In this document: in pieces, positions 17,622-26,872 of the stretch
How positions within the stretch are numbered: the stretch's first letter is position 1
Layout of the letters: each line of letters starts with the position of its first letter
Assembly (NCBI RefSeq): GCF_015864825.1
Contig: NZ_JADYWL010000003.1
Coordinates: forward strand, 124,001 to 188,000
Length of the DNA stretch: 64,000 nucleotides
Direction of reading: 5' to 3'
From: Psychrobacter sp. NZS113
GTDB lineage: Bacteria; Pseudomonadota; Gammaproteobacteria; Pseudomonadales; Moraxellaceae
The notes under the pieces: model-generated
Told to the model about the DNA's origin: nothing
Databases searched by the model: none
The model's input: the letters and a program-made list of their open reading frames with translations, nothing else
Translations under genes and position numbers: made by a program

Positions 17622-18830
17622 TTAAACAATCCCATCGGCTTTTAGCTTGGCTATCGTAGCCTTATCATAGCCTAAATTTGCCAACGTACTGTCAGTATGC
17701 TCGCTCAATTGTGGTGGTGGCGTACGATAAGTGACCGGTGATGCGGACAATTTAATAGGGTTGCCGAGTGCTCTTACCGGACTGCCTTGCTCAGTGAAGT
17801 CAACGATCATCTCACGGGCTTGTGCTTGCGGCATGGCCAATGCCTCAGCCACGTTATGAATCGCACCGCATGGGATACCTGCTTGATCTAAAACCTCTAG
17901 CCAATAAGTACGTGGTTGCTTGGCAAAATGCTTAGTCAGATCGCTGCACAACAATTCTCGATTGGTCACACGTGCTGGATTGGTCGCAAAACGAGAGTCT
18001 TGATGCCAATCGACTGCGAGCACGGTGCAAAGTTTGGCAAACTGACTGTCATTACCACAGGCTAAGATAAAGTGCTGCTCGCCCTCGCCAGCAAACACTT
18101 GATACGGCACAATATTAGGATGCTGATTACCTAATCTGGGTGGCACTTTGTCCGATGCCAAATGATTCATGCCGACATTGGCCAGCATGGCGAGTGCACT
18201 ATCAAGCAATGCCACATCGACGTGTTGTCCAAGTCCAGTATTTTGGCGCGCCAGCAGTGCCGCTTGAATACCAATCGTCAGCTGCAAACCTGCAAACAAA
18301 TCAACCACTGCGACGCCAACTTTGTGCGGTTCGCCATCACTAGGACCCGTGATGCTCATCAGCCCTGACAGACCTTGAATAATATAATCATAACCGGGGC
18401 GCGCGGCATCGGGACCAGTCTGACCAAAACCTGTCAATGACGCATAAACCAGACGCGGATTGTCTTGCTTTAGACTGTCATAATCTAAACCGTATTTTCT
18501 CAAACCACCGACTTTAAAGTTTTCGACCAAGATATCACTCTCAGCGATTAGCTGTTTAATAATGGTTTGTCCTGCTGGCGTAGTGATATCTACCGTCAGT
18601 GATTTTTTATTGCGGTTAATCGTAGCGTAATAAGCGGAGGTGTCATCGCTGAATGTTGGCGGTGCCCAATGACGAGTCTCATCACCGATATGAGGACGTT
18701 CAACCTTGATAACTTCGGCACCCAGATCAGCAAGTACTTGTGTACAAGAAGGGCCAGCCAGCACTCTCGATAAATCGAGCACCTTGATACCATGCAATGC
18801 GCCCTTTGGCATATTAGCCATATCAATCAT
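17622..18830 (-). CDS. CaiB/BaiF family III CoA-transferase, probably for glutarate
   Basis: 402-residue class III CoA-transferase. LHGIKVLDLSRVLAGPSCTQVLADLGAEVIKVE is the N-terminal Rossmann signature, GDETRHW follows, and YDYIIQGLSGLMSITG with DVALLDSALAMLANVG are typical of the family; the catalytic Asp is expected in the GLGQHVDVALLDS segment. It lies immediately downstream of glutaryl-CoA dehydrogenase on the same strand (gap 197 bp), the same pairing seen for succinyl-CoA:glutarate CoA-transferase. It is therefore predicted to activate glutarate to glutaryl-CoA. The substrate is inferred from context only. Confidence 0.8.
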   Translation of the reverse strand: MIDMANMPKGALHGIKVLDLSRVLAGPSCTQVLADLGAEVIKVERPHIGDETRHWAPPTFSDDTSAYYATINRNKKSLTVDITTPAGQTIIKQLIAESDILVENFKVGGLRKYGLDYDSLKQDNPRLVYASLTGFGQTGPDAARPGYDYIIQGLSGLMSITGPSDGEPHKVGVAVVDLFAGLQLTIGIQAALLARQNTGLGQHVDVALLDSALAMLANVGMNHLASDKVPPRLGNQHPNIVPYQVFAGEGEQHFILACGNDSQFAKLCTVLAVDWHQDSRFATNPARVTNRELLCSDLTKHFAKQPRTYWLEVLDQAGIPCGAIHNVAEALAMPQAQAREMIVDFTEQGSPVRALGNPIKLSASPVTYRTPPPQLSEHTDSTLANLGYDKATIAKLKADGIV

Positions 18831-18878
18831 AATAATCCCTTATTGTGTCGCGTATTTTTTGATTTTTTAATCATAAAA

Positions 18879-18987
18879 TTGTTCTTCATCATGCAGCCAT
18901 CTAACCGTTAAATCATGAAGAACAACTGAAAAACGTACGCTACTGTTAATGCTCTTTTTATCAAAAAGCTAAGCAGCAACGTACGTT
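18879..18987 (-). other. Structured gap between gcdH and the CoA-transferase gene
   Basis: Two inverted repeats fill the spacer: TTGTTCTTCAT (18879-18889) / ATGAAGAACAA (18915-18925), and AACGTACG (18932-18939) / CGTACGTT (18980-18987), with an inner CTTTTT/AAAAAG pair. They may limit read-through from gcdH. Confidence 0.45.
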
Positions 18988-19027
18988 AGGGCATGTTCCA
19001 AATCTGAATATTTAACTTAAAATCAGT

Positions 19028-20212
19028 TTAAAAGAATGCTTGAATGCCAGTCTGTGCACGTCCTAGGATAAGCGCATGAATATCATGTGTACCCTCGTAA
19101 GTGTTGACGGCTTCCAAGTTCATCACGTGACGGATGATATGGAATTCGTCAGAGATACCATTACCGCCATGCATATCACGAGCGATACGAGCGATATCCA
19201 GTGCCTTGCCACAGTTATTACGTTTAATAAGTGAAATCATCTCAGGCGCTGCGTTGTCTTCATCCATCAGACGACCCACGCGTAGCGCCGCTTGTAGACC
19301 TAACGTGATTTCAGTCTGCATATTGGCAAGCTTCAACTGCACGAGCTGCGTTGCCGCTAGCGGACGACCAAACTGCTTACGATCAAGCGTGTACTGACGG
19401 GCGGCTTTCCAGCAGAATTCAGCCGCACCCATCGAACCCCAAGCGATACCATAACGGGCTTTGTTCAAGCAGCCAAATGGTCCTTTTAGACCACGGATAT
19501 CTGGGAAAGCATTGGCTTCAGGGACGAATACTTTGTCCATGACAATCTCACCTGTGACTGATGCACGTAGTGAGAATTTGCCTTCGATTTTCGGTGCTGA
19601 TAACCCTTTCATGCCTTTGTCTAAAACAAAACCTCGAATCTCGCCAGCATCATCTTTGGCCCACACGACAAACACGTCAGCGATAGGACTATTGGTGATC
19701 CACATCTTATTGCCCGTCAACTCATAACCGCCATCCACAGCGCGCGCACGAGTAGACATTGATGAAGGATCTGACCCAGAGTCTGGCTCAGTCAAACCAA
19801 AGCAGCCAACATATTCACCCGAAGCTAGCTTAGGCAAATAACGCTCTCTCTGCTCTTCAGTACCATACGCCCAAATAGGATGCATAACCAAGCTTGACTG
19901 TACGCTCATCGCTGAACGGTAGCCCGAATCAACAGCTTCCACTTCCTTAGCAATCAGACCATAAGCAACACTTGATAGACCTGCACAGCCATAACCTTCA
20001 ATTGTTACACCTAGAAGACCCATTTCACCCATTTGACGCATGATATTACGATCGAAATTCTCATTGCGATTGGCCTCGATAATGCCAGGCATCAGCTCTT
20101 TTTGAAAAAACTGACGGGCGCTGTCGGTGACCATGCGTTCTTCTTCAGTAAGTTGGTCACGTAATAAAAAAGGATCTTCCCAATCAAAACGTGGGCTAGT
20201 AGATGTTGCCAT
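19028..20212 (-). CDS. gcdH: Glutaryl-CoA dehydrogenase
   Basis: 394-residue acyl-CoA-dehydrogenase-fold flavoenzyme. It oxidatively decarboxylates glutaryl-CoA to crotonyl-CoA in lysine, cadaverine and glutarate breakdown. Signatures are [55 protein letters not shown] and, near the C-terminus, [20 protein letters not shown] with the catalytic Glu. ATG 20210-20212 (MATSTSPRF) has AAGGAG at the right distance; the upstream in-frame ATG at 20236 does not. It is divergent from an IclR regulator. Confidence 0.93.
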   Translation of the reverse strand: MATSTSPRFDWEDPFLLRDQLTEEERMVTDSARQFFQKELMPGIIEANRNENFDRNIMRQMGEMGLLGVTIEGYGCAGLSSVAYGLIAKEVEAVDSGYRSAMSVQSSLVMHPIWAYGTEEQRERYLPKLASGEYVGCFGLTEPDSGSDPSSMSTRARAVDGGYELTGNKMWITNSPIADVFVVWAKDDAGEIRGFVLDKGMKGLSAPKIEGKFSLRASVTGEIVMDKVFVPEANAFPDIRGLKGPFGCLNKARYGIAWGSMGAAEFCWKAARQYTLDRKQFGRPLAATQLVQLKLANMQTEITLGLQAALRVGRLMDEDNAAPEMISLIKRNNCGKALDIARIARDMHGGNGISDEFHIIRHVMNLEAVNTYEGTHDIHALILGRAQTGIQAFF

Positions 20213-20295
20213 GTGGATCTCCTTGGTATCAGTCATCCTGACTGATGAATAGTGTTTGATACATCATTTGGTCTAACAAGTCGTTGACTTCGTTA

Positions 20296-20310
20296 TTCCG
20301 CTGTGCGAAA
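20296..20310. promoter_or_regulatory. Putative IclR-type operator in gcdH/regulator spacer
   Basis: TTCCGC-TGT-GCGAAA (20296-20310) is a near-perfect palindrome of the kind bound by IclR proteins. A related half TTTCGC-TGC-GC lies about 45 bp to the right, near the regulator's start. The spacer separates divergent gcdH and the IclR gene. Confidence 0.5.
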
Positions 20311-20388
20311 CTTAGTTTCATAATTTAAAACCATTTAAGCAAACTTTCGCTGCGCTGTAAACCTTTATCAAAAAAAGATGAGTATAAA

Positions 20389-21216
20389 ATGACGAAACCC
20401 TTATCAACAGCTACTCCGCTACTCGAACGTATGCATGCAACGATGAGTCAAAATAAGGAAGAGAATGACCGACAGTTTGTGACGGCATTGGGACGGGGAC
20501 TGATCATACTGGCAGCTTTTGAGCATCATGAGCGGCTCACCCATCAGCAGCTATGTCAGATGACCGAACTACCAAAAGCAACCATTACTCGCCTGATTCA
20601 TACTTTAACCACGCTTGGTTTTTTACGTGTCACTGAGTATGGACAGTATCAACTGGGCAGTAGTGCTGTACGTCTAAGTGCGACCGCATGGAGTCGTCAC
20701 GATATGGTGGCAGCAGCTGAGCCATTATTAAGGCAGTTCGCTAGTGAAAATGAAGTATCGGTGAATTTGGCGACCGAAGTCGAAGGAGAAATGCGCTATC
20801 ACGCCTGCTGCCGTAGTCCTGCTCGACTATCAGTCAACTTGCAGATTGGCTCCGCTGTACCTGTCGCACGCACTGCTATTGGACGGGCCTTTTATGCGGC
20901 AAGTACGCAAGCGAGACAGGCTGTCATCATTAGCAATCTCCAAGAGAATTTATCTATTGAAGAATATAACGATGTACAAACTGCCCTAGCCAGCGCGGTA
21001 GAACATTATGATAGATATGGATATACCGTGTCTGATGGGGAGTTCTCTGCTGACATATTGGCTGTCGCAGTTGGGGTATATGATGTCGCCACTGGACAAT
21101 ACGCGTATTCGCTGAATGCTAGTGTGCCAAGTGCCAACTGGGAAGCGGATGACTATGCGGCGATGATAGTGCCAAAATTGCAGGCATTGGCTGAGCGGAT
21201 TGGGGGTGGAAGTTAA
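20389..21216 (+). CDS. IclR-family transcriptional regulator (glutarate region)
   Basis: 275-residue IclR regulator. The winged HTH is at about residues 30-90 (FVTALGRGLIILAAFEHHER, QLCQMTELPKATITRLIHTL) and the effector domain follows (LQIGSAVPVARTAIGRAFYAA, DGEFSADILAVAVGVYD). Divergent from gcdH, it probably controls glutarate activation and oxidation. The ATG at 20389 is used, but its Shine-Dalgarno is weak; ATGs at 20431 and 20443 are alternatives. Its TAA overlaps the stop of the convergent lipoprotein gene by 3 bp. Confidence 0.82.
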   Translation: MTKPLSTATPLLERMHATMSQNKEENDRQFVTALGRGLIILAAFEHHERLTHQQLCQMTELPKATITRLIHTLTTLGFLRVTEYGQYQLGSSAVRLSATAWSRHDMVAAAEPLLRQFASENEVSVNLATEVEGEMRYHACCRSPARLSVNLQIGSAVPVARTAIGRAFYAASTQARQAVIISNLQENLSIEEYNDVQTALASAVEHYDRYGYTVSDGEFSADILAVAVGVYDVATGQYAYSLNASVPSANWEADDYAAMIVPKLQALAERIGGGS

Positions 21217-21590
21217 AACGGTTTGTATTCAGTGTCTATAGGATCATAGATCATCACCAAATCGTCTGCACTAACCTTATAGCGATTACGAACATGAACA
21301 ACGTAAGGATCGCCACCGCAGATTTCATCGTGAATTTCCATAGCGGCAAACTCCCAAGTTGTCGCTATCGCGTCGTCATTGTTGCTCTCAGGGAGAAACT
21401 GTAAACAATTCAGATCTGCGTTCGGACGCTGTTCTAAAGTCACTATTAATAATTCGAATGTCGCCCTTCCGGTGATACCTATTGTGGCAGTCGAATTATC
21501 TACGACTGTTCTATCACCTCGATCTAATGGTTTACAAGCAGTCAATAAGACGGCTAGAGAAATACAAATCGTTGACGTAAGTAGGTGCAT
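21213..21590 (-). CDS. Small hypothetical lipoprotein
   Basis: 125 residues with a signal peptide and lipobox (SLAVLLTAC, Cys at about residue 19), so probably lipid-anchored in the envelope. The mature part contains CLQFLPESN and DEICGGDPYVVHVRNRYKVS; two further Cys could pair. I recognise no family. Its stop overlaps the stop of the IclR gene. Confidence 0.65.
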   Translation of the reverse strand: MHLLTSTICISLAVLLTACKPLDRGDRTVVDNSTATIGITGRATFELLIVTLEQRPNADLNCLQFLPESNNDDAIATTWEFAAMEIHDEICGGDPYVVHVRNRYKVSADDLVMIYDPIDTEYKPF

Positions 21591-21747
21591 AGGAAATCAT
21601 TCAGTAATGACATCATTTTTGAAAGTATCATAACGGATAACAAACATCAGACTATTCCACGTACTTTCCATTTAACTTGATTGAAAATTCAGTATATCTG
21701 TATATGATAAAGACTGATTACAAAACAAAAGTTAATTGGGATTACTG

Positions 21748-22692
21748 ATGAGACATCATAATAAAAGTCAGAATAGACAAACCTCTTATTTAGGTTTTGG
21801 TTTGAGTTCAAAACTGGGAATTAATATAAGCATTGGCTTACTGTGTGCACTAATGCTTAGCGCTTGCCAGCAGGCTGACAATAGTAACGCTGCGAATAAT
21901 CAAGCCGATAATGCCAGCCAAACAGGTGGGGTAGCAAACGCAGCGACAGACACAACTGTGCAGGTTCCTACTAGCATACAGTTTCCACAATATATCAATG
22001 GTACTCCCGCACTATTGCACCCTATTACACCGATTGATATAGAAAACCAAGAAACAGGCTTAAGCAGTATCAAATCTAGAAAAGGAGAAATGTATTATCC
22101 TATATTTGAGCAACAGGGTACTTATCAATATGCGACTCATGTCAATAACTTTATTTTTGAAGATATAGCGATAGGCAACACGCAAAAACTGATGCCCAAT
22201 GACAACTTCATCATCGATCAGATATTTCTACCATATACCACGCAATACAAACTCTTTGCAGCTAAAGATATCTCACAAGAGGAAGCACTCGCATATGACA
22301 ATGAAATATCAGCTGATATAGATCATGAAGCTAATTATTATGCAGAGCAAGATGCCCCTAGAGATACCGAAAAAGTGACTATCAACACCCCTTTCAACCA
22401 TTTCATTTACCATGTCTCTGAGACGCCTAACCAACCTGACGAAGAAGATAAAAATATCATGCGTCAACAAGCGTTATACATGAGTGACAACATGGGTAAG
22501 CAGCTGACTAAACTGCATGCTGATAATGAGTATATACAGCAGACCAAATGGATGCCGCAAGTCTCACGCTACTACTTTATCACCCAGTCCGACAGTGACG
22601 GCAATGGTGCTATTGATGAGAAAGATGCTACCCACAATTACCAAATCGACTTCTCGACAGACACGCCGGCGGTTAAAGGCTATGACTTTTAA
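21748..22692 (+). CDS. Hypothetical lipoprotein
   Basis: 314 residues. The N-terminal hydrophobic segment ends in LLCALMLSAC (lipobox), followed by an Asn/Ala/Gln-rich linker (ADNSNAANNQADNAS). The mature domain has no family I recognise; SDSDGNGAIDEKDATHNYQI near the C-terminus resembles an EF-hand/dockerin-like calcium loop (DSDGNGAIDEKD). I start at ATG 21748 with GGGAT upstream, although an in-frame TTG lies at 21736. The next gene overlaps its end by 11 bp. Confidence 0.65.
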   Translation: MRHHNKSQNRQTSYLGFGLSSKLGINISIGLLCALMLSACQQADNSNAANNQADNASQTGGVANAATDTTVQVPTSIQFPQYINGTPALLHPITPIDIENQETGLSSIKSRKGEMYYPIFEQQGTYQYATHVNNFIFEDIAIGNTQKLMPNDNFIIDQIFLPYTTQYKLFAAKDISQEEALAYDNEISADIDHEANYYAEQDAPRDTEKVTINTPFNHFIYHVSETPNQPDEEDKNIMRQQALYMSDNMGKQLTKLHADNEYIQQTKWMPQVSRYYFITQSDSDGNGAIDEKDATHNYQIDFSTDTPAVKGYDF

Positions 22693-23161
22693 GCTAAAAA
22701 AAATAGTCTTCATCACTTCTATAATACTTTTAAATTTTTACATTTTAGTAAAATCAAATATTACAGGATCTTTTATAGTTACTAATCATACAGAAACTCC
22801 GATTAGTATAAAAAACTTTCAATACGAAATAACTGGTTTTGAGCCTACTGCTGAGGAAATGGAGGGTTTCGAGTCAAGAGATGTTATTCAACCAGAAGAG
22901 TCTATAGACCTTAAAACATATAAAATGAATTGGTTTAAAAGTAGAGTATATATGGGTATAAGTTTCTTTTATAGATCAGATGTTGTCACAGATTATGAGC
23001 TTAATAGCTTAAAAGGTGTAAGTTTTTCTAGTATTACTAAGCCTTCAAATAAGAAACCTTACTGTAAGTTTCAAATAGAAGTATATCCCAATAACAAAAC
23101 TATCGTTACGCCATTAGAAAGAGGTCTTTGTTTAAAATATTTTGATTACAATGCGAACTAA
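22682..23161 (+). CDS. Hypothetical membrane-anchored protein
   Basis: 159 residues starting at ATG 22682, overlapping the preceding lipoprotein gene by 11 bp. One N-terminal membrane helix (KIVFITSIILLNFYILV) is followed by a soluble domain that appears beta-rich (ITGSFIVTNHTETPISIKNFQYEI). Much more AT-rich than the genes around it, which suggests a different origin. I recognise no family. Confidence 0.55.
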   Translation: MTFKLKKIVFITSIILLNFYILVKSNITGSFIVTNHTETPISIKNFQYEITGFEPTAEEMEGFESRDVIQPEESIDLKTYKMNWFKSRVYMGISFFYRSDVVTDYELNSLKGVSFSSITKPSNKKPYCKFQIEVYPNNKTIVTPLERGLCLKYFDYNAN

Positions 23162-23399
23162 TGATTTTCAAGAACGCTCTATACCAAAACACCTTTATAG
23201 CCTCATTGTTACTTGCCTACTCCTGACACGCTGTGACAAAGATATTGACATTTATCATGCCAAATATTTAGATGCTACCTTCCCTGATAGTGAGAACGAA
23301 CAAACATTTATAATAAAATCTCACTTTTGGAACCGTCCGACGTGTAGTAACATAGAAAATGCTACAACTGTAAAGAATAAACGTTCTAAGCCATCATAA
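23161..23399 (+). pseudogene. Probable frameshifted small secreted-protein remnant
   Basis: The preceding stop and a new ATG overlap as TAATG at 23159-23163. That frame reads MIFKNALYQNTFIASLLLAY, a signal-peptide-like start, and stops at 23226. The remainder (DKDIDIYHAKYLDATFPDSEN onward, to TAA 23399) is open in the frame of position 23151, whose own start (ATGCGAACT) gives a poor signal sequence with Arg before the Cys. The simplest reading is one coupled small lipoprotein gene broken by a frameshift near 23215-23235. An intact 82-codon gene from 23151 is the alternative. Confidence 0.4.
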
Positions 23400-23445
23400 G
23401 AAATATAATGCCAAAACATCTAATAATAATTACTACCTATTTCAT

Positions 23446-23895
23446 TTAATTCAATAAAGGCTCAGGCAAAACCGGCGGCGTACTATCCATATAAGTTAAG
23501 TAATTCAGCCACAACTCATGCATGCGTTGTTTGGTTATTCGGGTACTACAGTTAATAGACATTAAGCCACGAATTGAACCTGTCGTCCATGACGTATAGA
23601 CCGCATCGCAATTACTATATTTATATTTTTCCCAAGCTTTTTGAGAGGCTTTGATGGCCTCAACAATCTCAGGGTTTTCATTGTATTGAGAATAACTGGC
23701 AATCAGATATCGACGCATAATTTTAGTAGCATCTTCTCTCTCTTGCGCGGCACAATACTCCATCGCATAGGTAGAATAGGCCTTTTCACAGTCAACCGTA
23801 TCACCATTACTCGCCCATGCTGGAGATACCATTGCCATTAGCGTACATGCGCTCAGTATAAAACCATACGGTGCATAAGTTGGTTTAGTCTTCAT
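23446..23895 (-). CDS. DUF1311/LprI-like periplasmic protein
   Basis: 149 residues with a cleavable signal peptide (MVSPAWASN). The mature part has the Cys pattern and Trp of the LprI N-terminal (DUF1311) family: VDCEKAYSTYAMEYCAAQE, SQKAWEKYKYSNCDAVY and GLMSINCSTRITKQRMHEL. Members are small secreted proteins; LprI of mycobacteria inhibits lysozyme, but most are uncharacterised. It lies 79 bp downstream of rtcR in the same direction but is probably unrelated to RNA repair. Confidence 0.75.
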   Translation of the reverse strand: MKTKPTYAPYGFILSACTLMAMVSPAWASNGDTVDCEKAYSTYAMEYCAAQEREDATKIMRRYLIASYSQYNENPEIVEAIKASQKAWEKYKYSNCDAVYTSWTTGSIRGLMSINCSTRITKQRMHELWLNYLTYMDSTPPVLPEPLLN

Positions 23896-23974
23896 GATAC
23901 TGCCTTATCTTTTTAATCATACTGAATAATATACTTTATTTGACTGATTTACGTTTGTTGGTTAAATACAATAT

Positions 23975-25642
23975 CTACCCCAACTCATCAAACCTAAGCC
24001 TAAATTTCATTAGATACTTACGCAATCTATCGCTATCATTTGGGCTTTTTAGCTTATCGCGTGAGTTGACATACAGATAGCGCCCAGCAGCCGCTTGGTT
24101 TTTATGGTTAATACAAACCTCAATCACGTATGCCAATTGCACTGCATCAAATGGATCAATAGTCGCAAGAGTTTCCTCATCTAGATATTTTCTTAAAATA
24201 TTATGGCTACCCTGCTCGATGGTTTCGCTATCTAAATTAGCACTTTTCTTACTTAAACTATTCGAACCATTTAAACGATCAGGCAATTCCCAAAGATGCG
24301 TCAATCGCTCAATCTCCGCTTGCACATCATCATTGCGAATGACTTTACTTTCAGCCAGCGTGGTCAGGCGAATCATACTGGCGGTCAAATCACGAAAGTT
24401 CCCTTGCCATGTCGCATCCTGACTCATTGCAAAGCTTTCATACAGCTGCCTAGCCTCTGGGGTAAATCGATATTGCTGCTGCTGCTCGCTACCCAAGCGC
24501 GCTAGCTCATAGTCGATATTGGCAGGTAAGTCTTCCAGACGGTCTTTCAACGATGGTAAAAAGAACGTCCATGTATTAAGACGCGCAAACAAATCCGCTC
24601 GAAACTCGCCATTAGCGACCGCTTGCCGCAAGTCTTTATTCGTCCCTGCCATTAGTTGAAACGACACGCTAATCGGTGTATCACTGCCCAGCGGATAAAA
24701 GCGCTGCTCCTCCAGTGCGGTCAATAGCATCGCTTGCTCATCAAGCCCCAACTCACCGATTTCATCTAAAAATAACAATCCGCCATCAGCTGATTTTAGC
24801 AGCCCATCTCGACTCGTCGCAGCGCCCGTAAATGCCCCTTTGACATGACCGAATAACAAACTCATGGCGGTGTCACCACGCAGCGTGGCGCAGTTTACCT
24901 CGACGAATTGTTCAAGCGTGTTTTTGCCTTGCGTACTGCTGGCTTTGGCTTTTTTAAGCGCGTAGATTTGGCCTGCCAGTTGCGACTTGCCCGCCCCTGT
25001 TGCGCCCATCAATAGTATTGGTGCAGTTGAGCGAGTGGCTACCTTTTCGATATCAGAGATGAGCTTTTGATAAGCAGCATTTTGGGTGACTAGATTGGCT
25101 TGTAAGGTTTGCCAATGTTGTTGTTTTTCTGCTTCAAATCTTTCCCGTAATCCATCATAGCGCGAGACGTCCAAATCAATCACTTGATAGCGCCCTTGCG
25201 GATCAGCTTGGTCGGGTCTTGGGCAAGGAGAGGTCTGAATCAAATCAGCAGGAATAAATCCTGCCTCTACCAACAAGAACCAGCAAATCTGTGCCACATG
25301 CGTACCCGTGGTCAGATGCAGTAAATAGTCAGTATTGTCCTGAAAATCAAACCCTGCTGCAAAGTCATACAGCTCAGCATAAACATCGGCAAAATCCCAC
25401 GGACTAATCAACGCCACATGATGACCAATAACGGTAGTGTCCGGGCTAACTTGTGCCACGTCATCGACAATTATTTTAAACAGGCGCTTATCGCGCTTGC
25501 TATATAAGATATGCAGCTCATCGACCAGTAGCTCGTCATGCAGACCCAAACTGACGGTTGGGCGCCAACGTTGCCAACGCTTATCATTAAAGCCACTGTC
25601 TAAAGTAGTGCCGAGGAAGCCGATGACGGCGGTTTTATTCAT
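23975..25642 (-). CDS. rtcR: RtcR, sigma54-dependent activator of the RNA-repair operon
   Basis: 555 residues. The N-terminal RtcR/CARF-type sensor covers about 1-185 ([12 protein letters not shown], and [17 protein letters not shown] at about 103-119). The AAA+ domain has Walker A GATGAGKS at 213-220, the sigma54-contact loop GAFTGA at 269-274 and Walker B FLDEIG at 291-296. RtcR responds to RNA-damage signals (nucleic-acid ends or nucleotides bound by CARF) and drives rtcBA. I start at ATG 25640-25642 (MNKTAVIG) with GGAAG upstream. This ATG overlaps the stop of the DUF4062 gene as ATGAATAA, so translation is coupled. Confidence 0.93.
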   Translation of the reverse strand: MNKTAVIGFLGTTLDSGFNDKRWQRWRPTVSLGLHDELLVDELHILYSKRDKRLFKIIVDDVAQVSPDTTVIGHHVALISPWDFADVYAELYDFAAGFDFQDNTDYLLHLTTGTHVAQICWFLLVEAGFIPADLIQTSPCPRPDQADPQGRYQVIDLDVSRYDGLRERFEAEKQQHWQTLQANLVTQNAAYQKLISDIEKVATRSTAPILLMGATGAGKSQLAGQIYALKKAKASSTQGKNTLEQFVEVNCATLRGDTAMSLLFGHVKGAFTGAATSRDGLLKSADGGLLFLDEIGELGLDEQAMLLTALEEQRFYPLGSDTPISVSFQLMAGTNKDLRQAVANGEFRADLFARLNTWTFFLPSLKDRLEDLPANIDYELARLGSEQQQQYRFTPEARQLYESFAMSQDATWQGNFRDLTASMIRLTTLAESKVIRNDDVQAEIERLTHLWELPDRLNGSNSLSKKSANLDSETIEQGSHNILRKYLDEETLATIDPFDAVQLAYVIEVCINHKNQAAAGRYLYVNSRDKLKSPNDSDRLRKYLMKFRLRFDELG

Positions 25643-26636
25643 TGTTAGCTTCCACAGCTTCACGCTTAATTGACATGGTTTCTAATAGATACTTTTCACC
25701 TTCAGATGTGATTTCCCAATAGCCATTAGTACCTATGCTATCAAAACTAATATAACCTAAAGATAAAAACTGAACTTTTATTTGCTCAAAGTCAGTAAGG
25801 TCTATTTCTGGATAAAGGAAATTTCCATATTTTCTAGAAGCTATATACTCACTTAAAATATTAAAAATAAGATTCTCATTCTCTCCATTCAGAATTTTTG
25901 GACCAATACATTTGAATAAATTATTCCAAGTTACTTCTTGTTGCCACGACTTTTTTTCTATCTGTCTATTATTTATTACCTCACACTTCAGAGATATTAA
26001 AAGTTCATCATCACCCTGTGCTAAATTTAATATCTCACCTTTATTCTTTCGTAATTCCTGAATCTGTTTTTCGAGCCTATTATTCTCTTGTCTAAGATCA
26101 TTCAACTGCTGTAATAGTTCAGTATTATCCGTTGCTTGATTGCCTCTTACCCAACCAACGGCTGGATAAGTTTTAATCGTTTTGGGCAAACTAAGCGCAA
26201 CTAGACCTGGCAACTCTCTTGCGTCACTCCAAAACTTTACCAAACGCCCTGTTGTCACTTTATTCCTAAATCTTTCTAATTTATCTTGAGCTTCAGGATT
26301 CATCTCTACCTTCTCAACCGATAGCTTTTCAGGACTACCATGGACTAACGCTATGACCTTTACTCCTTGACTGATAGCATAGTCGTATTCCATTTCTGTG
26401 TAGCTAACACCCTCATCGGACAGACTACCATATCGACCGCCTACAATAAGTAAGTAGTAATCACTGTCATCAATAACTTTCTTTATGAATTCAAACTGCT
26501 CTTCATCTAGAGCAGGGAATAGCTCCATCCCAGCGGGTATACAGTCCATTTCCATAAGCGTTTGAATGACATTACTTCGCTCATCTTGTAAGTCTGCAAA
26601 TGTAGAACTCACAAATACTTGGTATCTCTTATCCAT
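25635..26636 (-). CDS. DUF4062 (TIR-like) protein coupled to rtcR
   Basis: 333 residues. The N-terminal DUF4062 domain covers about residues 3-100: [47 protein letters not shown] and [20 protein letters not shown]. This fold is TIR-like and is often joined to NTPases or other effector modules in bacterial conflict systems. A coiled coil follows (about 168-200, [19 protein letters not shown]). The C-terminal 130 residues end in a winged-helix-like segment ([13 protein letters not shown]). First gene of a two-gene unit with rtcR (8-bp overlap), divergent from rtcB. AT-rich. Whether it acts as enzyme, sensor or effector is unknown. Confidence 0.85.
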   Translation of the reverse strand: MDKRYQVFVSSTFADLQDERSNVIQTLMEMDCIPAGMELFPALDEEQFEFIKKVIDDSDYYLLIVGGRYGSLSDEGVSYTEMEYDYAISQGVKVIALVHGSPEKLSVEKVEMNPEAQDKLERFRNKVTTGRLVKFWSDARELPGLVALSLPKTIKTYPAVGWVRGNQATDNTELLQQLNDLRQENNRLEKQIQELRKNKGEILNLAQGDDELLISLKCEVINNRQIEKKSWQQEVTWNNLFKCIGPKILNGENENLIFNILSEYIASRKYGNFLYPEIDLTDFEQIKVQFLSLGYISFDSIGTNGYWEITSEGEKYLLETMSIKREAVEANNE

Positions 26637-26756
26637 ATACGACGACCTTTTATAGTTAACTTTCTATATTTTTATAAAATATCATATTTTTAGAAATTGG
26701 TTTGATTATAGCTTATATTAATAGTTACTTTTATCTTTAAATTAAAACGTTTTTTA

Positions 26757-26787
26757 TCAAATACTTATAAATAAATTTCAAATACTT
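26757..26787 (+). promoter_or_regulatory. Putative RtcR upstream activating sites
   Basis: Two exact copies of TCAAATACTT at 26757-26766 and 26778-26787, start-to-start 21 bp (two helical turns), centred about 35-45 bp upstream of the sigma54 -24 box. Phased repeats of this kind suit a cooperative enhancer-binding activator. Confidence 0.6.
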
Positions 26788-26794
26788 TAAAAAC

Positions 26795-26811
26795 TTGGCA
26801 CGCCCTTAGCA
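26795..26811 (+). promoter_or_regulatory. rtcBp: Sigma54 (-24/-12) promoter of rtcB
   Basis: TTGGCACGCCCTTAGCA matches TGGCACG-N4-TTGCA with one substitution. The invariant GG (26797-26798) and GC (26809-26810) have the canonical 10 bp between them. The start point would be about 26822, 50 bp before the rtcB ATG. Confidence 0.85.
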
Positions 26812-26872
26812 TTGTATAAAGTAAGCATCATCTTCAATAATAAACAAACTTTGCAATGCTAAGGAATACGAC

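Noticed and set aside
26673..26756. AT-rich stretch upstream of rtcB as a possible replication or attachment site
   Set aside because: No DnaA boxes, iterons or duplicated core; better explained as divergent promoter DNA.
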